A stretch of DNA of 64,000 bases from Terribacillus aidingensis (lineage in GTDB: Bacteria > Bacillota > Bacilli > Bacillales > Amphibacillaceae): positions 496,001-560,000 of the forward strand of contig NZ_OBEK01000001.1 of assembly GCF_900215625.1 (NCBI RefSeq), in the 5' to 3' direction. Position numbers and translations under genes: made by a program. The notes below the pieces were generated by a model that saw only the letters and a list, made by a program, of their open reading frames with translations, had not been told where the DNA came from and ran no database searches. Positions within the stretch are counted from its first letter, which is position 1. Each line of letters opens with the position of its first letter. Shown piece by piece: positions 17,089 through 25,392 of this stretch.

Positions 17089-17876
17089 CTTAAAGGCACA
17101 GCTTTCGGCTTGCGGTTTTCAAATTGGTGAATATGAGTAAAACCGCATTGCCGCGCAATTTGCGCGGCTTCTTTTATTCCAGCGCCGACTGTTTCTGCTT
17201 TATGAGAATCCGAACCCAGAGTCAAGATTCTGCCGCCTAAGTCGTGATAAAGCGATACAATTTGCGGAGTCGGCATCGCTTCACCAAGTGAGCTGCGCAT
17301 GCCGGATGTATTAATTTCTATCCCAATACTGCGCTGAATCGCTTTCTCCAGAATGGCAGCGATTTGATCTTTGTGCTGCTCAAAAGAATAGATATCATGA
17401 CCTTCTTGGACAGCATACCGCTTCATCAGATCAATATGTGCCAAAACATCGATATCTGCATCTGATACAAGCTTGTACATCTCTGCAAAATAGTCTTGAT
17501 AAAATGTCTCTGGATTAGCGCGCAGATGCAGACGCAGCTTTTGGTTGCCGATATTATGCACAGAACCCATGATGAAATCGAAAGGAACAGGCTGAAGCGC
17601 TTTTTCATAAACATCCATCATCAAATGCGGTTCGCACAGCTCGATTCCCATTTTGATGGACAGCTGATCGCCAAATTGTTCCCGTGATGCAGCAATGTCT
17701 GCTTGGTATTTAGTAAAATCCATATGACCATAAGTAGGCGCCAAAGGATTGACAGAGTAATGTTCGGTAAAGCAAATTTCTTTAATTCCTTTGCTGATTG
17801 CTTCCTTGCAGACATCTTGCATGACTGCTTTAGAATCAATCGAGTTGTTCGTGTGATGATGGTAATCCATATACAT
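17085..17876 (-). CDS. hisJ: Histidinol-phosphatase, PHP family
   Basis: A 263-residue phosphatase for the eighth step of histidine synthesis, of the PHP type used by Bacillus (HisJ/HisK). The metal-binding motif DYHHHTNNS is at residues 4-12, further ligands are in FTEHYS (near 38), GSVHN (near 105), HIDLMKR (near 146), and the C-terminal GSDSHKAE (near 222). It is not in a his operon here, as in B. subtilis. The ribosome-binding site is weak; Met1 or Met3 could be the start. A DnaA-box-like palindrome lies 39 bases upstream. Confidence 0.87.
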   Translation of the reverse strand: MYMDYHHHTNNSIDSKAVMQDVCKEAISKGIKEICFTEHYSVNPLAPTYGHMDFTKYQADIAASREQFGDQLSIKMGIELCEPHLMMDVYEKALQPVPFDFIMGSVHNIGNQKLRLHLRANPETFYQDYFAEMYKLVSDADIDVLAHIDLMKRYAVQEGHDIYSFEQHKDQIAAILEKAIQRSIGIEINTSGMRSSLGEAMPTPQIVSLYHDLGGRILTLGSDSHKAETVGAGIKEAAQIARQCGFTHIHQFENRKPKAVPLS

Positions 17877-17914
17877 GTCGCTAATCTGCCTTCTTTCCGT
17901 TTCATGCGTTTTAA

Positions 17915-17934
17915 GTTATCCACTTGTGGATAAC
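17915..17934. repeat. Palindrome of two inverted DnaA-box-like sequences
   Basis: GTTATCCAC-TT-GTGGATAAC. The right arm read on the minus strand is TTATCCACA, the perfect DnaA box; the left arm reads TTATCCACT. It lies between the nucleoside hydrolase and hisJ. No T run follows in either direction, so it is not an obvious terminator. Confidence 0.7.
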
Positions 17935-17988
17935 AGCCACGGAATAGTATAACAAATTTCTTGTATATGTGCGATACCAATTATATGT

Positions 17989-18921
17989 TTAAGCCCTCAT
18001 TAAGTCTAGAATGTAAGAGAAGAACGCATCATGATCCACATCATAGACCAATTTAATTCTTTTCCCGTCTTGATTTTCATATGTACGACCTTGTGATGGT
18101 CCATGTGCTTCCACACTTACAGACACGGACTTCTTCTTGACTAATGCTTCTTTTCCGACGGATGCAGTTGTCAGCACATCCCACAAATAGTAAGTGGAAT
18201 TCGTCTCAAAGTGAACGAGCGGAGGGACAGCGGCATAGCTTTGGCCGACAAAATCCACACCTTCATGCTTGCGGTTTTTCGCCCAGTTGTTTCGGATATC
18301 CACAGTTAGAGGTACTTGATTCGTACTTTCCAGAGCGACCATGTCAATTAGTATGTCACTTTTCCAAACAACGTCCATGGCTTCCGGATCCCAGAAGGCA
18401 TTCCATTCCGCTGTTCCATCATGCTCAGGTTCTTCCACGTTGCCATTCGGCAGCAAGGTGCCGCCCATCCAGACAAGCTTCTCAATATGCTGTTCAATAG
18501 AAGCATCCACCTCTAACGCTCGAGCTAAATCTGTCAGCGGTCCAATGAAGATGAGTGTTGTTTTCTCTTTTTGTGCTTTGAGCTTATCAATTAAATCTAA
18601 ATGTGCAGGTTTTTCAGCCACCTTTGTTTGCACAGGAAGCTGTTCATTCAGAATTGGCAGCGCATCAACGAAGAAAGCGTGCATACGCCAATCTTTCGGA
18701 AAAGGATTTTTGCCTCGCGAAGTAGATGCAGCTATTTCCAATGTTTCCGGATCACCGAATTTGTCGTTAATTTTACGACTGGCTGATAATGCTGGTTCCA
18801 AATAGCAATCAGCTGGAATAACGGAACAGCCAATTAGATTTACATTTTCCATTTTCAGCAGCAGGTATAGCGAAATTAAATCATCTACACCGCCATCATG
18901 ATTCAAGTAAACATTTTTCAT
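17989..18921 (-). CDS. Inosine-uridine-type nucleoside hydrolase
   Basis: A 310-residue hydrolase splitting ribonucleosides (or a related N-glycoside) into base and ribose. The calcium-binding motif is NHDGGVDD at residues 7-14: the Asp residues matching D10, D14 and D15 of the family are present, while the first Asp of the usual DxDPGxDD is Asn and Pro is Gly. Later family parts include FIGPLTDLARAL and LVWMGGTL near 150, and the C-terminal DVDHDAFF, where the last metal Asp is expected. This NxDGGVDD variant occurs in Firmicutes. It stands alone. Confidence 0.85.
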   Translation of the reverse strand: MKNVYLNHDGGVDDLISLYLLLKMENVNLIGCSVIPADCYLEPALSASRKINDKFGDPETLEIAASTSRGKNPFPKDWRMHAFFVDALPILNEQLPVQTKVAEKPAHLDLIDKLKAQKEKTTLIFIGPLTDLARALEVDASIEQHIEKLVWMGGTLLPNGNVEEPEHDGTAEWNAFWDPEAMDVVWKSDILIDMVALESTNQVPLTVDIRNNWAKNRKHEGVDFVGQSYAAVPPLVHFETNSTYYLWDVLTTASVGKEALVKKKSVSVSVEAHGPSQGRTYENQDGKRIKLVYDVDHDAFFSYILDLMRA

Positions 18922-19020
18922 TCTAAGACTCCCTTTCTTCTATGCTGTCTGACTTTCTTACTATATCATAGAAGAGAGAGTTAATTTCGAGTATTCAAAC
19001 AATGAAGGGGGAACAGCATA

Positions 19021-19965
19021 ATGAAGCTAGTAACCTATAAAGCTGGAAAAGAGCTGCATCCATATCGAATTGGAAGCAGTGTCGAGGGACGTGTCGTTGA
19101 TCTGCAAGAGGCATATCGGCATTTTCTTCTGTCAGAGGGAGAAGTGGATTTAGCTATGTCGGTAGCGAGCCTGCTTCCCGCAGATCCGCATGTATTTTAC
19201 CAAATGGGCCCCCAAGCACTGAAACGTGCTTGCCGAGCGGAGGCATTTGCACGCAGTGAGGGTCTTAACACAGTACAATACAGAGCAGAAGAAGTGAAAT
19301 TAGGACCGCCAGTACCAAAGCCAGGCAAGATTATTTGTGTAGGGTTGAATTATAAGGATCATATAGAAGAGATGGGCAGGGAAATGCCGGAATATCCAGT
19401 TCTTTTCGGTAAATTTGCTAATGCAGTTTGTGCACATGACCAAGGCGTATACCACTCGAAGCTGACCGAAAAGCTGGATTATGAAGGGGAGCTTGCGGTT
19501 GTTATCGGCAGGAGAGCGCAAGAAGTACCGGAGAAAGAGGCAATGCAATACATAGCTGGCTACACAATTGCCAACGATGTGACAGCACGTGATCTGCAGC
19601 GGCGGACTCCCCAGTTCCTGCAGGGGAAAACGCTGGACAGAAGTGCGCCAATGGGGCCGTATCTTGTCACTGCTGACGAAATCGAAGATGTTTCCAATCT
19701 TTCTATTCGGACGTTTGTGAACGGGGAGAAGCGCCAGGACTCTAATACCGGACAGCTTATTTTCTCCGTTCCGTATCTTGTTTCATTCATTTCTGAGATT
19801 ATGACGCTGGAGCCGGGAGATGTGATTATGACCGGCACTCCGAACGGTGTTGGTTTTGCCATGAATCCGCCGCAGTTTTTGAAAGATGGGGATGTAGTGG
19901 AGATAGAAATCGAGGATCTTGGCCAGCTTCGGAATCACATCATTCCAAAAGCCTCACGATTTTAA
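19021..19965 (+). CDS. Fumarylacetoacetate hydrolase family protein
   Basis: A 314-residue enzyme of the FAH superfamily, cytosolic, metal-dependent. The family core runs from KIICVGLNYKDHIEEMG (about residue 100) through the metal-binding LDYEGELAVVIG (about 150), NDVTARDLQ (about 185) and the C-terminal MTGTPNGVGFA (about 280). Members hydrolyse acylpyruvates or diketones, or decarboxylate oxaloacetate. No catabolic neighbour identifies the substrate. It has an AAGGGGG ribosome-binding site and its own terminator. Confidence 0.88.
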   Translation: MKLVTYKAGKELHPYRIGSSVEGRVVDLQEAYRHFLLSEGEVDLAMSVASLLPADPHVFYQMGPQALKRACRAEAFARSEGLNTVQYRAEEVKLGPPVPKPGKIICVGLNYKDHIEEMGREMPEYPVLFGKFANAVCAHDQGVYHSKLTEKLDYEGELAVVIGRRAQEVPEKEAMQYIAGYTIANDVTARDLQRRTPQFLQGKTLDRSAPMGPYLVTADEIEDVSNLSIRTFVNGEKRQDSNTGQLIFSVPYLVSFISEIMTLEPGDVIMTGTPNGVGFAMNPPQFLKDGDVVEIEIEDLGQLRNHIIPKASRF

Positions 19966-19966
19966 T

Positions 19967-20002
19967 AAAAGACAGCTCACCGTTTCGGCGGAGCTGTCTT
20001 TT
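19967..20002. terminator. Bidirectional terminator
   Basis: Perfect 12-bp stem AAAAGACAGCTC / GAGCTGTCTTTT (19967-19978 with 19991-20002), serving the FAH-family gene and the HPr-like gene. Confidence 0.9.
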
Positions 20003-20009
20003 ATTGGGT

Positions 20010-20264
20010 TTATTTTTCACTAATTTCAACAGGCAGTCCGTTACTTAAGAACACATCCCGCATTGCTCTTTTCGCTTCTTCCGCATCCTCGCCGTATATT
20101 TCCAAACGGAAAAAGTGAGAAGTAAGCACGGAATTAGAAAGACCGAGCATGCTTTTCGCATCTACTACTTTATTATCCATTACAAGTACAATGCTTGATT
20201 TGAATTGATTTGCAGTCTGATTAATATCTACAGCAACATGAATAAGCGTCTTTTTAGATCGCAT
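20010..20264 (-). CDS. HPr/Crh-like protein lacking the His15 loop
   Basis: An 84-residue protein with the length and pattern of HPr/Crh. The segment VVDAKSMLGLSN (Ser38) aligns with the Ser46 region of HPr and Crh (AKSIMGL), the site phosphorylated by HPr kinase. KTLIHVAV aligns with the first strand, but the following GIHARPA active-site loop appears deleted: the next residues are DINQTANQF. PTS phosphotransfer through His15 is therefore unlikely. Start: three ATG codons in a row follow AGGAGGAG; I chose the last (20264), seven bases from that site. A cre site lies 72 bases upstream. A GntR-type gene follows upstream on the same strand. Confidence 0.7.
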   Translation of the reverse strand: MRSKKTLIHVAVDINQTANQFKSSIVLVMDNKVVDAKSMLGLSNSVLTSHFFRLEIYGEDAEEAKRAMRDVFLSNGLPVEISEK

Positions 20265-20335
20265 CATCATTCTCCTCCTACTAGCATTTTGCCAAATCAA
20301 ATTTTACAGCAGCGGGAAAGTGCAAGTGTATAATT

Positions 20336-20349
20336 TGTTAGCGCTTACA
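20336..20349 (-). promoter_or_regulatory. cre site upstream of the HPr-like gene
   Basis: TGTTAGCGCTTACA matches 13 of 14 cre positions. It lies between the GntR gene terminator and the HPr-like gene, so it should control the latter. Confidence 0.6.
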
Positions 20350-20412
20350 AGCTATTTGATTGCAGTATAACATATTTTTTTGGTAGTGCAACGATTTTCA
20401 TGAAGCAATACA

Positions 20413-20437
20413 AAAAGCGCACGAGCAGTGCGCTTTT
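20413..20437 (-). terminator. Terminator of the GntR-family gene
   Basis: Perfect 10-bp stem AAAAGCGCAC / GTGCGCTTTT with a five-base loop. Confidence 0.88.
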
Positions 20438-20440
20438 GAT

Positions 20441-21187
20441 TCAGAAAAACTCGAAATTTTTCTCGCTTTGACGAAAGCTTACTTCGAATTTCCATCTCTT
20501 CGAATTAACGTAGTACACATTTACGTCCAGGGGTTCATCAGCTGCCGTATAAGATGTTCTAGTTACCTTGATTAAGGGAGTGTGTGCATCATCCAGCTGG
20601 AGGACATCCTTTAAGTAATCATCTGCCATAATAGCCTCGATCTCCTCATCCGCTCGTGCCACCTTCACTTGGAACTCTTCATTTAAGATTTCTGCAATAG
20701 AAAAGAAATTTTCATTTGATTGCAGTGATTCAACTGGGAAACGAGGATGCAGATAATGCTGCAAATAGATGATAGGATCGCCTTCATAAAAACGGATGCG
20801 AGTCATCTTGGTCAGCAGCGCACTGTCACCATCCGTTAACTTCAGCAGCGGTGAAATCGCAGCCGGTGCAGGTACTTTCTCAACATCGATTGTACGTGAA
20901 GTGATCTTTTCCCATTCGCTTAAGTAATAATTGGTGAACCCAGTCATTCTTGTCCATAGCTGTTTTGGACGATTATCAGATACAAAGGATCCGCGCCCTT
21001 GCAGCCGATAGATAAACCCGTCACTTTCCAGTTTGGATAAAGCCTGTCTCACAGGTGTTCTGCTGGCGTGATAAAGCTGGTCCAGTTCTTTTTCAGATGG
21101 AAGCTTTTGGCCTTCTTTATAGTATCCGCTCATGATCTTGCTGACAAGATCATCGTAGATGGTCTTATACAAAGACTTAATTTTCAC
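20441..21187 (-). CDS. GntR-family regulator with UTRA domain
   Basis: A 248-residue DNA-binding repressor of the GntR/HutC type. Residues 5-70 form the winged helix (KLPSEKELDQLYHASRTPVR, ALSKLESDGFIYRLQGRGSFV). Residues about 90-240 form the UTRA ligand domain (LTKMTRIRFYEGDPIIYLQHYL). Such proteins sense sugar phosphates, histidine-pathway compounds or similar ligands. The ligand and target are unknown: flanking genes are putP and the HPr-like gene, both on the same strand, with a terminator on each side of this gene. Confidence 0.88.
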   Translation of the reverse strand: MKIKSLYKTIYDDLVSKIMSGYYKEGQKLPSEKELDQLYHASRTPVRQALSKLESDGFIYRLQGRGSFVSDNRPKQLWTRMTGFTNYYLSEWEKITSRTIDVEKVPAPAAISPLLKLTDGDSALLTKMTRIRFYEGDPIIYLQHYLHPRFPVESLQSNENFFSIAEILNEEFQVKVARADEEIEAIMADDYLKDVLQLDDAHTPLIKVTRTSYTAADEPLDVNVYYVNSKRWKFEVSFRQSEKNFEFF

Positions 21188-21269
21188 ATCGTCTCATCCT
21201 TTTAAATAGAATAGCTGAACCTAATGATAGGAAGGTTCCCCGGGAAAGTCAACGTTATGACGGGAAAAA

Positions 21270-21302
21270 ACAGGTTTGCCGCTATTATCCTGGCAAACCT
21301 GT
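21270..21302 (-). terminator. Terminator of putP
   Basis: Perfect 11-bp stem ACAGGTTTGCC / GGCAAACCTGT; on the minus strand six T follow. Confidence 0.88.
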
Positions 21303-21310
21303 CTTTCGTT

Positions 21311-22753
21311 TTAAAGATTCATACTTTCTTCTTTCAGTGGAGCATTGTCACGCTGTTTAGTAAGTTTGCTTACAACAAGTAATACAAGTGTTGAAACAAC
21401 TAAGCCTGGGATAATCTCGTATAAATACGCATCCAAGCCTAAACCTTTCCAGATTACCGTCACAAGAGAACCAGTAATCATACTGGAGAAGGCACCCCAT
21501 TTAGTAGCGATATTCGAGTATAGACTGAATATAAGAACCGGCGCAAAGCTTGCTGCCAATCCAGCCCATGCATATTGAACAAGTGCAAAGACAGATTGTA
21601 AATTGAGCAGTGCTATACCAATAGCGAGCAGCGTCAGCACTACCATAGCTGTACGGCTGATAACAAGAGACTGTTTGCTCGAATATTCCTTTTTCGAAAC
21701 GGATTTCCAAATATCACTTGCAATTGCCTGTGTAGTAACCATCAGCTGGGAAGAGAATGTTGACTGAATGGCGGCAAAGATAGCACCTACGATAACACCG
21801 GCAATAATAGGGTGCGATACCTCCATCGCAACAGTTGGGAATACATATTCTGGATCCTCCAAGTTAGGAAGCAAGACGCGGCCGATTAATCCAAGCAGGT
21901 TAGCTCCTGTCATAGAGATAATAATCCATGCCATTGCAATAATGGATCCCTGCTTGATGGTGCTGTTATCTTTAGCGGACAAAAAGCGCTGCGATATATG
22001 CGGCTGACCTGGTACACCAAAACCAAATGCAATATGACCGATAATTATACCGACTGCGAGCGAACCAATATTACCTGCTGCTGGAGAGGCGAGCAATGGA
22101 TCAATACTTCTCACAGTGTCAAAGAAAGTGCCAAAACCGCCAAGCTGGAACAAAATCATATAGAGCGGGAAACCAGCTAGTACAAGTAACATCATAACCC
22201 CTTGCGTCACGTCGGTAACCATAACCGAACGATATCCGCCGAGAATGGAATAGCCTAAAACGAAGATACCGCTAAGTATAAGACCTGTATTGAAATCAAA
22301 GTCAATGACGGCATCTAATGTTTTACCTGCAGCCGATAGCTGAGACCCCATATAAGCAACAAAGAAAATAATGATGATGACGCTCGAGGTGATTTTTAAT
22401 AAGTGCGATTTATCATTGAAGCGTTTTTCGAAGAAGTCAGACATACTCAGTGCCTCCGATTTCTCGGAAAACTTACGTAATCGAGGAGCAACGATAAACC
22501 AGTTCACGAAATAACCAATCAGGAATCCTGGCAGCATCCACATAGTGGAGATACCCGCAAGATATGCTTGGCCGGCAGCTCCGATGAATATCCATCCGCT
22601 GGAGTCAGTCGCTCCTGCACTAATAGCGGTAGAAAAGGCTCCGAAATTCCGGTCTCCTAGATAAAATCCTTCTTCCCCTTTTGATATAAATTTTTCAGCG
22701 GTGTATCCAATAATGAATACCGCAGCCAAGTAAATGATAAACGTGGCAATCAT
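21311..22753 (-). CDS. putP: Sodium/proline symporter
   Basis: A 480-residue membrane protein of the sodium:solute symporter family, about 13 membrane helices. Family marks: GDRNFGAFSTAISAGATDSSGW (sodium/proline site, residues 33-54 region), YSILGGYRSVMVTDVTQG near 170, and GFGVPGQPHISQRF near 245. It imports proline for nutrition or osmoprotection. Other members of the family carry pantothenate or other solutes, but the N-terminal signature fits PutP/OpuE. It overlaps a 35-codon gene upstream by four bases. Confidence 0.9.
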   Translation of the reverse strand: MIATFIIYLAAVFIIGYTAEKFISKGEEGFYLGDRNFGAFSTAISAGATDSSGWIFIGAAGQAYLAGISTMWMLPGFLIGYFVNWFIVAPRLRKFSEKSEALSMSDFFEKRFNDKSHLLKITSSVIIIIFFVAYMGSQLSAAGKTLDAVIDFDFNTGLILSGIFVLGYSILGGYRSVMVTDVTQGVMMLLVLAGFPLYMILFQLGGFGTFFDTVRSIDPLLASPAAGNIGSLAVGIIIGHIAFGFGVPGQPHISQRFLSAKDNSTIKQGSIIAMAWIIISMTGANLLGLIGRVLLPNLEDPEYVFPTVAMEVSHPIIAGVIVGAIFAAIQSTFSSQLMVTTQAIASDIWKSVSKKEYSSKQSLVISRTAMVVLTLLAIGIALLNLQSVFALVQYAWAGLAASFAPVLIFSLYSNIATKWGAFSSMITGSLVTVIWKGLGLDAYLYEIIPGLVVSTLVLLVVSKLTKQRDNAPLKEESMNL

Positions 22754-22857
22754 TCGTTATCTTCCCCTTCCTCTTTCATGCGGCTTGCTTGAATGAATGC
22801 GGCTAGCATTCCTAGTACCGGGACGATGACATATAAGAACCATATAAGCGGTGTCAT
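22750..22857 (-). CDS. 35-residue membrane peptide, probable symporter small accessory protein
   Basis: A short gene with a strong ribosome-binding site (GGAGGAGG, plus positions 22865-22872). The product is MTPLIWFLYVIVPVLGMLAA followed by a short polar tail ending in EEGEDNE: one membrane helix with a charged cytoplasmic end. Its stop overlaps the putP start (ATGA), so the two are translationally coupled. Small hydrophobic genes in just this position are known beside other sodium:solute symporters. It is too short for standard ORF cut-offs. Confidence 0.75.
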   Translation of the reverse strand: MTPLIWFLYVIVPVLGMLAAFIQASRMKEEGEDNE

Positions 22858-22963
22858 GCAAGAACCTCCTCCATAGTTTTTTAGACAATAGGGACACTTC
22901 TCTTAACTTCTACCGTTGTTACATCATTTAATTGTGTTAGTCCGTGATGAAAACAATACACTA

Positions 22964-22992
22964 ATTGTACATAGTATTATAAGTTGAGTCAA
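22964..22992 (-). promoter_or_regulatory. putP operon promoter (SigA type)
   Basis: On the minus strand TTGACT (22987-22992), 17 bases, TACAAT (22964-22969). It lies about 110 bases before the small gene. The rest of the 22873-23105 gap holds the divergent arg promoter. Confidence 0.65.
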
Positions 22993-23019
22993 GAAGTGCA
23001 AAATCATGCTGAACTATAA

Positions 23020-23066
23020 TTTCTTTATTCAGAACTATTGAATAAAAATACATACTAAAGTATAAT
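23020..23066 (+). promoter_or_regulatory. argC promoter overlapped by ARG boxes
   Basis: TTGAAT (23038-23043), 17 bases, TATAAT (23061-23066) is a near-perfect SigA promoter. TATTGAATAAAAATACATA (23036-23054) overlaps the -35 box and closely fits the AhrC/ArgR operator consensus CATGAATAAAAATKCAAK. A second, inverted half-match (TTCTGAATAAAGAA on the minus strand, 23020-23033) lies next to it. Arginine-dependent repression is expected. Confidence 0.8.
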
Positions 23067-23105
23067 TACTAATCAATTCGAACTTGTTCAGAGGAGGATG
23101 CAGTC

Positions 23106-24143
23106 TTGAAAGTAGCAATAATTGGCGGTACAGGTTATGGAGCGGTAGAATTGCTGCGTTTCTTGCATATACATCCATATGCAGAAGTAAAAACAATTAT
23201 CTCCCATTCCAGTGCGGGAAAATCATTGACGGACTTTTATCCGCATACAGATGGGTTTATAACCGGAAGCTTAGAAACCTTTGATGTTAAAGCATTAAGT
23301 GAGCAGGTGGACTTTGCATTTTTTGCAGCTCCGCCGGGTGTAAGCAGAGATCTGCTCCCTAGACTTACAGAAGCAGGAATTCGCTGTGTCGACTTAGCAG
23401 GTGACTTTCGATTAAAGGAAGCTGCTGTTTATAAAGAATGGTATCAGCAGGATGCAGCTTCAGAAGAACTATTAGAGAAAGCTGTATATGGACTTCCAGA
23501 GCTGAACGCGGAGCAGATTAGCAAGGCTGATTTCGTCGCAAATCCCGGCTGTTATCCGACAGCAACGCTTCTTGGACTGCTGCCAGCAGTACATAACGGG
23601 CTCATTAACCCAGCCTCCATTATTATTGATGCCAAATCAGGACTCTCCGGAGCTGGCAAGACACCAACAGCCATTTCGCACTACAGCGAAATAAACGAAA
23701 ATATAAAAGCGTATAAGCTAGGTTCCCACAAACATATTCCTGAGATTGAACAAGCGTTAGCTGGCATATCAGGTTCTCAGCATCCAGTCAGCCTTACTAC
23801 ACAGCTCGTTCCAATGACGCGCGGCATTATGGCAACGATGTATGCGGACCTTACAACCGATAAAACAGCATCAGAATTATTGGAATCATATGAAAATTAT
23901 TATGAAACTCATCCATTTGTTCGCCTTAGGTCATTAGGCGAGTGGCCGGCAACGAAGGAAGTGGCAGCTAGTAATTTCTGTGATATAGGGCTTCACTTGG
24001 ACGAACGCACGAATAGACTGACGATCGTATCTGTTATCGATAATTTGGTTAAGGGAGCAGCAGGGCAAGCCATTCAAAATATGAATATGATGCAGGGCTG
24101 GGAGCAGACAGCAGGTTTATGGACGCTGCCGGTTTATCCATAA
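23106..24143 (+). CDS. argC: N-acetyl-gamma-glutamyl-phosphate reductase
   Basis: A 345-residue cytosolic enzyme reducing N-acetylglutamyl phosphate to the semialdehyde with NADPH (third step of arginine synthesis). The Rossmann motif GGTGYGAVEL is at residues 7-16, and the catalytic Cys is in VANPGCYPTAT near residue 150. The start is TTG at 23106 behind GAGGAGG; no suitable ATG is nearby. First gene of argCJBD. Confidence 0.96.
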   Translation: MKVAIIGGTGYGAVELLRFLHIHPYAEVKTIISHSSAGKSLTDFYPHTDGFITGSLETFDVKALSEQVDFAFFAAPPGVSRDLLPRLTEAGIRCVDLAGDFRLKEAAVYKEWYQQDAASEELLEKAVYGLPELNAEQISKADFVANPGCYPTATLLGLLPAVHNGLINPASIIIDAKSGLSGAGKTPTAISHYSEINENIKAYKLGSHKHIPEIEQALAGISGSQHPVSLTTQLVPMTRGIMATMYADLTTDKTASELLESYENYYETHPFVRLRSLGEWPATKEVAASNFCDIGLHLDERTNRLTIVSVIDNLVKGAAGQAIQNMNMMQGWEQTAGLWTLPVYP

Positions 24144-24156
24144 AGGAGAGAATGAA

Positions 24157-25380
24157 ATGATAAAGACAAAACAGGCGGCATATACAATCTTAGAAGATGG
24201 AAATGTCAGCAGTCCTGGCGGCTTCCAGGCTGGCGGAGCTGCTATCGGTTTACGAAAAGGAAATAAACTGGACCTTGGCTGGATCTACTCGGAAGTACCG
24301 GCATCTGCTGCTGGTGTGTATACATTAAATAGCTTTCGTGCTGCACCGCTTCTTGTGACGGAAGAAAGCATTCGTCAAGAAGGGAAGCTGCAAGGAATTG
24401 TTGTCAACAGCGCGAACGCCAATGCCTGTACGGGAGAAGAAGGGCTGATAAATGCTTATACTATGCGTCAGACATTTGCTGATCAGCTTGGGATTCCGAC
24501 AGCGTATGCAGCGGTAGCATCAACAGGTTTAATCGGTGTCCAGCTGCCGATGGATAAAGTGATTGATGGTATTCATTCAATAGAGCTGCAAGGTCAGGCG
24601 GATGATTTCGCCCACGCCATTTTGACAACAGACACATGCACAAAGCAGGTTGCTGTCACAGTCTCTATTGATGGCGTGCCAGTTACAATCGGCGGCGCAG
24701 CGAAAGGTTCAGGGATGATCCATCCGAACATGGCAACGATGCTTGCCTTTGTTACGACAGATGCCGCCATCCCTGCTGATGTGCTGGAGCAGCTGCTTAA
24801 GCAATCGACCGATCAGTCTTATAATATGATCACGATAGATGGAGATACGAGCACCAATGATATGGTACTTGTGCTTGCAAACGGAAAAGCCGGCAATAAG
24901 GAGCTGCATCCAGGCCACGCGGATTGGGAGAAGTTTTATGCAGCGTTCCATTATGTGTCACAAGAGCTAGCGAAAAAGATTGCCCGCGACGGGGAAGGGG
25001 CAACGAAGCTTGTGGAAGTGCGTGTACAGCATGCAGCAACGGCAGAGGAAGCTGGTGCGATCGGGAAGACAATCGTTGCTTCTAGTCTTGTAAAAACAGC
25101 CATTTATGGGGCGGATCCAAACTGGGGCAGAATCATCATGGCTGCTGGAAACAGCGGCGCAACGTTTAACCCGAATAATATTTCTGTTTGGCTAGGTGAC
25201 GTGCAGGTTGTCCAAGCAGGGAAACCAGCTGCATTTGATGAGCAATCGGCTAGTAAACAATTGAAGCAGCAAACAGTAGTAATCACGATTGATCTGCAGG
25301 AAGGATCCGAAGAAGCAACTGCCTGGGGCTGTGATTTATCTTATGACTACGTCAAAATTAATGCTTCCTACCGGACGTGA
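24157..25380 (+). CDS. argJ: Bifunctional ornithine acetyltransferase / N-acetylglutamate synthase
   Basis: A 407-residue enzyme that recycles the acetyl group from acetylornithine to glutamate. It is made as a proenzyme that cuts itself; the cleavage site is visible as IHPNMA|TML, between Ala193 and Thr194, and Thr194 becomes the nucleophile. Length is normal. In Bacillaceae it usually has both activities, and no separate argA or argE is seen here. It lies 13 bases after argC. Confidence 0.96.
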   Translation: MIKTKQAAYTILEDGNVSSPGGFQAGGAAIGLRKGNKLDLGWIYSEVPASAAGVYTLNSFRAAPLLVTEESIRQEGKLQGIVVNSANANACTGEEGLINAYTMRQTFADQLGIPTAYAAVASTGLIGVQLPMDKVIDGIHSIELQGQADDFAHAILTTDTCTKQVAVTVSIDGVPVTIGGAAKGSGMIHPNMATMLAFVTTDAAIPADVLEQLLKQSTDQSYNMITIDGDTSTNDMVLVLANGKAGNKELHPGHADWEKFYAAFHYVSQELAKKIARDGEGATKLVEVRVQHAATAEEAGAIGKTIVASSLVKTAIYGADPNWGRIIMAAGNSGATFNPNNISVWLGDVQVVQAGKPAAFDEQSASKQLKQQTVVITIDLQEGSEEATAWGCDLSYDYVKINASYRT

Positions 25381-25392
25381 GGGGGCTGTCTG

